64,000 nucleotides of DNA from Argyresthia goedartella. Lineage: Eukaryota > Arthropoda > Insecta > Lepidoptera > Argyresthiidae. Under the pieces are notes generated by a model, which saw only the letters and a program-made list of their open reading frames with translations, did no database searches and was not told the DNA's origin. Of this stretch, positions 57,146 through 64,000 are shown piece by piece. The stretch is taken from assembly GCA_949825045.1 (NCBI GenBank), contig OX463829.1:25390715-25454714 (forward strand). Reading direction: 5' to 3'. Numbering within the stretch: the first letter of the stretch is position 1; every line of letters begins with the position of its first letter. Made by a program: the position numbers and the translations under genes.

Positions 57146-58677
57146 AGCAGGGACTGAGGCAGCTTAGGCCAAGGAGCGCAATTGGACCGGACAACGTCCC
57201 TCCTTACTTTTTAAAGGCCTACAGTAATCAGCTAGTTATACCGTTGGGTCACATCTTCAACTTAGCTCTCGAGCAAGGGAAGTACCCTACCAGCTGGAAG
57301 CTCTCTCGAGTCAGTCATATGCCCAAGTCTAGTGACACTGCCTCTGTAAATCAATATCGACCGATTGCGATCCTGAATTCATTGGCAAAATTGTTCGAGT
57401 CAATCATATACGGTAAAATCTGGCCCCAGATTGCGCCGTTTTTATGTGACTCGCAACACGGATTCAGGAGTCGTCGCTCAGTAACCACCAACTTACTGAC
57501 GTTAGTCGAGTTGGTCTCAGAGAGCATGGATCGGGGATGTCAGGTGGACGTCGCCTATCTGGACTTCCGCAAGGCGTTCGATAGAGTCGATAACGACGTC
57601 CTAATGAAGAAATTGTGTGCCATTGGATTTGCCCCACGGCTGTTGGTTCTCTTCGCTGACTACCTGAAGAACCGCCAACAATACGTGCGACATGGCTGTT
57701 ATGAGTCCCAGCCGTACCACACACGGTCAGGTGTTAGCCAAGGCTCGATCCTTGGTCCGTTGTTATTTATCATCATGATAAATGACCTGGAATCTGAACT
57801 GAAACACGCCAATTGCCTTTTGTACGCGGACGATCTGAAACTGGTACTTCCCGTGAAGTCAGAGAATGATTGTAGGCTACTACAGGAAGATTTAGACGCG
57901 GTTCATAGTTGGAGTGTGAACAACAAGCTTCTATTCAATACTGAAAAGTGCTGTATAATGTCCTTCACGCGCTCTCCACGGCCTATTAGCGCGACGTATA
58001 CACTCGGCACTGAGTCTCTGACTCGAGTGTATTCGATGAAGGACCTCGGTGTTACGTTCGACCCTAAACTTACATTCCATGAGCATGTGAGCACTTTAGC
58101 CAAGGAATGCTTCAGAAGATTAGGGTTTGTGATACGGAATAGTAAGGGATTCCATAACTTGGGTGTGGTCCAGCTTCTATACACGGCCCTAGTGAGAACC
58201 AAACTTGAATCTAGCTCGGTTGTTTGGAATCCGCACGAAAGCTCATACGTCCTTATGCTCGAGAAGGTACACAAAGCTTTTCTTAGATACCTATATAAGA
58301 GGAAATTTGGATACTACCCTTACCTTTATCCATCCGATTTTATTTTAGGTATGCTTGGATTTAACTCACTAGAGGTGAGACGTAACACCGAACAGCTTCG
58401 GACTGTGTGTCGATTATTGCGAGGCGACAGTGACTGCGCAGCGCTTGTCAGTGCCGTATGCGCGCTTTACGTGCCTGACAACTACCTACGCGCTCGAAGG
58501 CACCAGCTGCTAGCGGGCGGCTCGCACCGCACGGTGGCGCGCCTGCAGTCTCCGCTGGTCCGGGCACGGAATAGCCTCAATGCACTGTTGGCCGCAGCAC
58601 CATTGAATGATCTGTTTGGTGATGCATGGAGGGATATTGTGCGAGAATGTGGAAGGTTCTGTGAGAAGATTGCATGA
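57139..58677 (+). pseudogene. LINE ORF2, reverse transcriptase part
   Basis: Open from the deletion junction: DVEQGLRQLRPRSAIGPDNV, YRPIAILNSLAKLFESI, HGFRSRRS, VAYLDFRKAFDRVDNDVL, SGVSQGSILGPLLFI and the active site LLYADDLKLV, then a long C-terminal region ending CEKIA. All RT blocks are intact, but without the linker and in another frame from the endonuclease it would not be made as part of ORF2. Confidence 0.87.
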
Positions 58678-58920
58678 TAGTGTAGTCTTGTAATTATTTT
58701 CTCGAATGTTTATGGATATAATGATAATATGGTAACTGCATTTATACGATTGAATTTAACTTATTATATTTGACATAATTATGGTAAATTAATTTGTAAT
58801 AATTGAATTGTATTGTATTTTCTAATTTTGTATATTTGTGTCGACTTGGCTTTGCTGTAATGGCACAAATAGATTATGTAAATAAATAAAAAAAAAAAAA
58901 AAAAAAGTAAAAAAAATAAG

Positions 58921-59204
58921 GTCTTAAAATTAAATAGCAGTCTCTATTATGGACCCTTTTCGGGTAAATCAAAAACACTTATCTAATGGAATGTATTAAA
59001 TCTTATCTAATAACAACTTATTTAAATACTTATAGGTATATCTAGGTTTAAGATTTATTGAAGATAATCCTCAATTGTGTACGGACACATATTAATAAGA
59101 TATTGTTAAGCCTTTAAGTAAATAGTAGCTGGTTTCCTATATTTTTAATATCAATTGGTAATTTGTTAAACAGTCTAATTGCCATGTAGTAAGGGCTACA
59201 ATTG
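58921..59204 (-). pseudogene. LINE C-terminal fragment
   Basis: YYMAIRLFNKLPIDIKNIGN on the minus strand (about 59130-59195) is the C-terminal tail found in CR1/Jockey-type ORF2s, followed by IEDYLQ. It adjoins the gypsy protease remnant, giving a false fusion frame (59114-59479). Confidence 0.6.
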
Positions 59205-59479
59205 AGCATTTCATAGGTCTCTTCTGAGATAATCGTTCTTGATGCGCCCGAATCTACTTCCATTGGCACTTTGGCATTATTCATTTTAATTTCAGCTATT
59301 ATCGTTGGACTATGATAATGTTCAGCGCAGAGGTAAACGCCCATCATCTTTTCCGCCGCCAAGGTCTGTGAACCTCCGGATAAATCATCACCGCTTTCTG
59401 TTAGCTGGTGCACCTTGCTTGTTTTATTTTTACATTCAGAAGCTTGCATTAAAAACATTTGGCTTTGATGAAAGGACAA
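59205..59479 (-). pseudogene. Gypsy protease remnant
   Basis: VPMEVDSGASRTIISEETYE carries the DSGA motif of retroviral-type aspartic proteases. Upstream residues are Ser/Lys-rich linker from gag. The frame runs into the LINE tail. Confidence 0.75.
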
Positions 59480-59606
59480 CGGTCACAATCACCGTATTGT
59501 CGTTTACAATATTGACATTCGACCGATTTAATTCCGCCAATGCCCATCTGCATCGGAGCATGCATGGCTCAGTGTAGTCAGGGGTACATGTCATGGAACG
59601 ACGCCT

Positions 59607-59867
59607 GGGGCTCAATTCTTATACACAATGACAGCTCCATAGCAATTACATGACGATTATGGTCAACTTTAGATATCCAATATCTGACGATTTTGTAATC
59701 CTATTCGCTTTATTGATTTAATAAATTATTATGCTTACCAAGTAACTTAACTTTTACCATAATTGCTTAAAAATATTCTCCAAACGCCAAATATTGGATA
59801 TCTAAAGTTGACCGTAATCGGCATGTAATTGTCATGGAGCTGTCATTGTGTACAGGATTTGGGCCCC
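59607..59867. repeat. Fold-back MITE in gypsy gag-protease
   Basis: About 77-bp arms: TACACAATGACAGCTCCAT, then GGTCAACTTTAGATATCCAA at the left, inverted at 59790-59867. Centre about 105 bp. Confidence 0.85.
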
Positions 59868-60366
59868 TGGTCGATGAGGCACAGCTGCACAGCTGTCTCG
59901 TACGTGAGCTCCTTTATCTTGAGCAGTTCACGGCGCAGGCGGTTGTCGGGCACACCCAACACTAATCTTTCTCGCAGCGTCCATAAAGTAACACTGAGCG
60001 CCCAATAGACCAATCGCCGCAACAAATTCTTGTACGTTTTCACCTTGTACTTGTTGACGTTTATGAAATTTCCCAACTTGCAGTATTTTATTCACTTCAG
60101 GTTCATAGAATTTCCGCAAACCAAACACTGGCAGGCCGACCAGGAACTAACAGTGTAACTATCAAAGACCTACTCTTTGATTGATTCCTTGCCACACAGA
60201 TATAAACAATGACCGCGCCAATGGCAAAGCAGACAATGCCAAGGTCATCATCTCGCATGACCGCCACATCCAGTGCACAAAGTAACAGTTCCTTATATTC
60301 ACTCCACTTTTCAGTCTTTGGGTTAAATTCACCGGGTAATACCACATTTCCAAGATTTGACGCCAT
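59868..60366 (-). pseudogene. Gypsy gag remnant
   Basis: ATG at 60366: MASNLGNVVLPGEFNPKTEK, then WSEYKELLLCALDV. After a break, VPDNRLRRELLKIKELTYET and AVQLCLIDQ at 59870-59970, the end of the capsid-like domain. An out-of-place segment (60130-60240) and frame changes break it. Confidence 0.75.
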
Positions 60367-60422
60367 TTCCCACAATTACAATTAATTTTCCAATTAAGTC
60401 GCTTTTAAAAATATATTAGTGT

Positions 60423-60530
60423 GATTCCAGTAAGAAACAAACTAAAGACACTATTAATCAAACCTTCCCACATATTCATTAGTATTTGCTACTACCAAAA
60501 CTAGTCCTTATTTCAGCACATAGTATAATC
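60423..60530 (-). repeat. Second, shortened gypsy LTR copy
   Basis: Same opening as 52534 (ATTCCAGTAAGAAACAAACT), a deletion, then CTAGTCCTTATTTCAGCAC. It lies upstream of the gag start on the minus strand, as a 5' LTR should. Confidence 0.62.
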
Positions 60531-60990
60531 TGGGGGCACGGCAGTGCCCCCGCCAAGACGAGCAAGCGAAGCGTAAGAGCACTACCTACCTTTTCTCGAA
60601 GTGCATCGTCGATTTTTTGAACCCTCACAACTTGGGTTTGGATTATAGCAGTTAAACAAAATTCTCGGGATAGTAGTGGGCTTAATATACATAGAAAGTT
60701 TCAATAGCATAGCTTTCATTGATATCTAAATACCCCGATTTCGTCACTGACTCACTCACTGATCATCAAAATTCTTAGGGTACTTTCTCAAGTCCTACAA
60801 AACTGAAATTTGGTATGTAAACTATTATTAGTATACAAACAACAAAAAATAACTTGGAATTATTACCCCCCATCTCCTTTAACTAGGGATGGGAGTTTGT
60901 ATGAGACTCCGTAAATTTTGATGCTAGAGGCCTGAAAATTTATATAGGGACTTCTTCTTATAAATGACGGAATACATATTTCAGGATTTT
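60531..60990. repeat. Common lepidopteran repeat with GC-rich terminal hairpin
   Basis: Begins TGGGGGCACGGCAGTGCCCCC (hairpin 60532-60551), then CGCCAAGACGAGCAAGCGAA, and further phrases (TCATTGATATCTAAATACCC, CTGAAATTTGGTATGTAAAC) characteristic of an abundant, AT-rich moth repeat. A GC hairpin near an end recalls Helitrons, but CTRR and 5' TC ends were not found. Confidence 0.6.
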
Positions 60991-61002
60991 AATTTTTCTA
61001 TT

Positions 61003-64000
61003 TAGCGAGCTGAGAGCATGTCTTACGTGTCGCATAGATACTGCATATGCCAAACACATGAGTAGTATAGAAAGTAATATAAGACATAACCCGCGAGCTT
61101 TTTGGAAACTTGTATGTGGTTTCGAACCTCGGGTCATGCATCAGGGAAGAGAACGTGCTGGAGAGGAAGCAGCGGCCGCATTTACAGACTTCTTCTCAGA
61201 CGTTTACGTCCCTGATGAGCCTGCGCTCGACGCGGATTTAGCAAACAGTTCCGATGACTCGTGTTCTGTTAACTATGTATAGATTTCACACGTTTCCCGT
61301 AGGGATATAAAGGAAGGACTGAAGCAGCTAAAGCCAAGGAGCGCAATTGGACCGGACAACGTCCCTCCTTACTTCTTGAAGGCCTATAGCGATCAGCTGG
61401 TTTTACCTCTGGGTCGGTTATTCAATCTGGCTCTCGAGCAAGGTAAATACCCAACCAGCTGGAAGCTTTCTCGAGTCAGTCCTATCCCCAAGACAAGTGA
61501 AACTGCCTCCGTTGATCAATATCGTCCTACAGCGATCCTGAGTTTTTTGGCAAAACTGTTCATTCATACACGGTAAAATCAATTCGTAGATTGCGCCATA
61601 TTTGAGCGCCTCGAAACACGGATTGAGGAGCCGCCGCTCAGTAAACAGCAACTTACTGACTTTAGTCGAGATTGTGTCGGAGTGCAAGGACAAGGGTTGT
61701 CAGGTGGACGTCGCCTATACGGACTTCCGTAAGGCCTTCGACAGGGTCGATAATGACGTCCTTATGAAGAAGTTATGTGTCCTAGGATATGCCCCACGGC
61801 TGTTGGTCTTCTTCGCTGACTACGTGAAGGACCGCCAGCTATATGTGCGATACGGCTGTTTCCAGTCCCGGCCATACCAAACATGGTCGGGCGTTAGTCA
61901 AGGGTCTATTCTGGGTCCGTTGTTATTTATCATTATGATAAATGACATGGAATCAGAGCTTAAACACGCCAATTGCCTTCTAAGTTCAGAGGGTGATTGT
62001 TGTTTGCTGCAGGAAGATCAAGTTCAAGTTCAATTTCAAAGCTTTTTATTCATAATAGCACAAAAATTGAGACTTAATGAACGTCCTAACATAATCAAGC
62101 AAGCATAATAAATTATTAAGTAGGTGCCTAATTATTACATAATATACAGGGTCCTATGAACTGGTTTAATTCCAGATTCTATGTCTTGTAAAAAATAATT
62201 AATTTTGTAGTAGGCCTTTGTGCACAGAGTGTTCTTTATACGTTTTTTGAATGGAGCTTCAGTTAAGTTTTGTAGTTCTTGCGGAATTTTATTGTAGAAA
62301 CGTATAAAGTGTCCCATAAAAGAACTACTAACTTTTGTGAGTCTGAACATTGGAAAAGAAAGTTTATGTTTATTTCTAGTTTGCACATTGTGGCAGCTAT
62401 CAATGGTTTTAAAGCTACTGATATTTTTCCTCACATACATTATGTTTTCATAGATATATGGACTTGCAACTGTTAGAATGTTGGTTTCTTAGAAGAAATC
62501 TCAGAGACTCTCTATTACCTAGCTTCTAAATAAATCGGATCACTCTTTTCTGCAAATTGAAGATGGTCTCAATGTCAGCAGCCCGTCCTCATAGTAGTAT
62601 GCCGTAGAACATAATGCTATGGAAATAACTAAACAAGCCTAGCAGTTGCAACGTTAGTCAATTCCATGATTCTTTTAACTGCATATACTGCGAAGTCTAT
62701 ATGCTAATTTTACAATATGGGGAGTAGGGACCCTACTGTAGTTTGGTATCAACAGTGATGCCGAGAAATACATTTTCATCTACTAGTTTTAGTTTGTCCC
62801 CAATACAATATTATTCTCAACTTGCCTTAGATTAGGTAAAGTGAATTTTATGCACTTTGTCTTTTTTGGAGTCAGAAGCAAGTTACTGGCAGTAAACCAG
62901 TCTAGTTATTGGCAGTAAACCAGACGCGAGAGAGCATTATTTGTTTCCTATAAGTCATTTTCTTATCTCCTAATTAAAAAAATTAGTGACGTGCCATCTG
63001 CAAATAATACTATCTCTAACATGTTTTGTACAATGAATGGCAAATCATTCACATACACGAGGAAAAGGAACGGCCCCAGAATAGATCCCTGTGGGACTCC
63101 CATCTTCACCTGAGAACCCGACGATTTTGTCCTATTAATGTCAGCTTTTTGAACCCTCCCTTCCAAATACGATCTCATTAGCTTAGAGCTATTGCCTTTT
63201 ATGCCGTAGTGTTTTAGCTTTAAGAGCAATGTTTTGTGGTCTACACAGTCAAATGCCTTGGATAGGTCACAAAAAACACATATAGCTTCCCTACGATCTT
63301 CCCACGCATTAAAAATATGTTTAACTAACATTACTCCAGCATCTGTTGTCGAGCGCCCTTTTGTAAATCCAAACTGCTGGCTTTGGAGAATTTGATGCAC
63401 ATCAGTGCGCCAGCAACTGACCCAATATAATCTTCTCAAATATTTTACTTAATACGGGTAGAACCGAGACTGGTCTGAAATTTGTGGGGTCGCCCCTATC
63501 ACCGCTTTTAAATAAAGGTACTAACCTGCTGTGTTTCATGAGATCAGTGAAAGTACTTTCATCTCCACATTTATTGAAGATTTTAGCTAAATGAGGGGCA
63601 AGTTCGTCTATCACCGAGCTAATAATTTTAACTGACATGCCCCAGAGATCCTCAGATTTTTTCAAATTTAACAACTTAAATGCTTTAATTATGCCATAAG
63701 GCTCAATATATGCGAATGAGAAATCTTGATTGCACTTTGGATCTTGACGCGGTCTATAGGTGGAGTGTGAACAGTAAACTCCTGTTCAATATTGCAAAGT
63801 GTTATGTCATGTCCTTCACGCGCTCCTCTCAGCCTATTAGCGCGACGTATACACTCGGTACGGATTCTATGACCCAAGTGTATTCGATTAAGGACCTCGG
63901 TGTTATGTTCGATCCTAAACTTACATTCCATGAGCACTTTAGCGAAGGAATGATTTAAAAGATTAGGGTTTATAATACGGAATAGTAAGGGATTCCAGAA
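61003..64000 (+). pseudogene. Second Jockey-like LINE copy, 5'-truncated and split
   Basis: It starts in the region before RT (NIRHNPRAFWKLVCGFEPR, 61080), continues LKQLKPRSAIGPDNVPPYFL (61315), KHGLRSRRSVNSNLLTLVE (61610), VAYTDFRKAFDRVDNDVL and SGVSQGSILGPLLFI (to 62019). It is cut by another LINE and resumes at 63740: LDAVYRWSVNSKLLFN, then KDLGVMFDPKLTFHEHF, running off the window. A stop at 61280, a shift near 61570 and loss of the YADD codons (near 61985) make it inactive. Confidence 0.85.
62020..63739 (-). pseudogene. 5'-truncated CR1/Jockey-type LINE nested in the other LINE
   Basis: Minus strand: KHSRLVPLFKSGDRGDPTNF and RPVSVLPVLSKIFEKI (63460-63570), QQFGFTKGRSTTDA, VFCDLSKAFDCVDHKTLLLK, MGVPQGSILGPFLFLVYVND and VLFADGTSLI (FADG in place of FADD; 62990-63370), then the C-terminal part RFYNKIPQELQNL and CTKAYYKINYFLQD (62200-62310). 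The 3' end has AAGTTC-type repeats at 62020-62040. GATC flanks both sides (62016-62019, 63740-63743). Shift near 63420 and the active-site change disable it. Confidence 0.83.

Larger units (their letters stand above)
55060..58906 (+). mobile_element. Jockey-like LINE, near full length with internal deletion
   Basis: ORF1 (55180-56349), ORF2 endonuclease (56360-57145) and RT (57139-58677) are followed by about 210 bp of 3' UTR and a poly-A (58886-58906). A deletion at about 57136 removed the linker between endonuclease and RT and changed the frame. The left boundary is approximate. Copies of the same family are at 36302-37480 and 61003-64000. Confidence 0.87.
52534..60530 (-). mobile_element. 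Ty3/gypsy LTR retrotransposon, heavily interrupted
   Basis: LTR-like copies bound the region. Between them, reading down the minus strand, come gag (60366-59868), protease (about 59300-59205), late RT/RNase H and integrase (54930-53000). The middle is occupied by a LINE 3' fragment (58921-59200), a Jockey-like LINE (about 55060-58906) and a LINE tail (54945-55000); a fold-back element (59607-59867) splits gag from protease. It is an inference that these pieces were once one element; order and strand agree. Confidence 0.65.

Noticed and set aside
59114..59479. Minus-strand ORF joining a protease motif to a LINE-like tail
   Set aside because: An accidental fusion of two adjacent mobile-element remnants.
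1..64000. CRISPR arrays, bacterial operons, rRNA genes
   Set aside because: None seen. The tandem repeats present have no unique spacers, and gene structure is eukaryotic.

Overview
The window is nuclear DNA from an insect, almost certainly a moth or butterfly. It is AT-rich, has long introns with GT/AG borders, and is packed with repeats of lepidopteran type: Jockey-like and CR1/L2-like LINEs with PHD-finger ORF1s, Ty3/gypsy and copia remnants, Tc1-like, P-like, hAT, Merlin-like and Crypton-like DNA transposons, tRNA-derived SINEs and many fold-back MITEs. I see no bacterial operon, rRNA gene or CRISPR array.

Two cellular genes are visible. (1) The minus strand carries a nearly complete gene for the REST corepressor CoREST/RCOR. 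It starts at 33878 and runs down to 23527 in eight exons that join in frame. A possible ninth, terminal exon lies 21.9 kb further on (1532-1671). The product orders ELM2, SANT1, a Cys4 finger, a coiled coil and SANT2. (2) The plus strand carries the first two exons of Dph6, diphthine-ammonia ligase (50306-50420 and 51732-51916). Its remaining exons were not found and are probably beyond the right edge. The two genes are divergent, about 16.4 kb apart.

Layout. 1-4345: fold-back MITE, minisatellite, nested MITEs, 159-bp triplication, IS630-like transposase piece, all in or beyond the putative last CoREST intron. 4346-11308: a decayed Tc1-like transposon split by an apparently intact 5.47-kb LINE (5139-10605) with both ORFs open. 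12232-15243: internally deleted P-like THAP transposon. 19140-21003: dead LINE. 22330-22478: two adjacent hairpins. 23527-33878: CoREST exons with introns holding SINEs, a MITE and a Crypton-like tyrosine recombinase remnant. 36120-41095: SINE and LINE fragments. 41179-43079: small LTR retrotransposon carrying a gag remnant and an intact ORF for an 89-residue protein with a myristoylation-type N-terminus and one membrane segment. A hAT element (43087-43922) abuts it. 44310-49135: copia, Merlin-like and LINE remnants. 52534-60530: a minus-strand gypsy element interrupted by a Jockey-like LINE (about 55060-58906), a LINE tail and a fold-back element. 61003-64000: a second copy of that LINE, itself split by a minus-strand LINE.

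The cellular genes have unrelated jobs: CoREST bridges LSD1 and HDAC in nuclear chromatin silencing, and Dph6 completes diphthamide on elongation factor 2 in the cytosol. Most of the rest is a layered record of transposon insertions. I could run no searches; family names rest on recognisable motifs and residue patterns.
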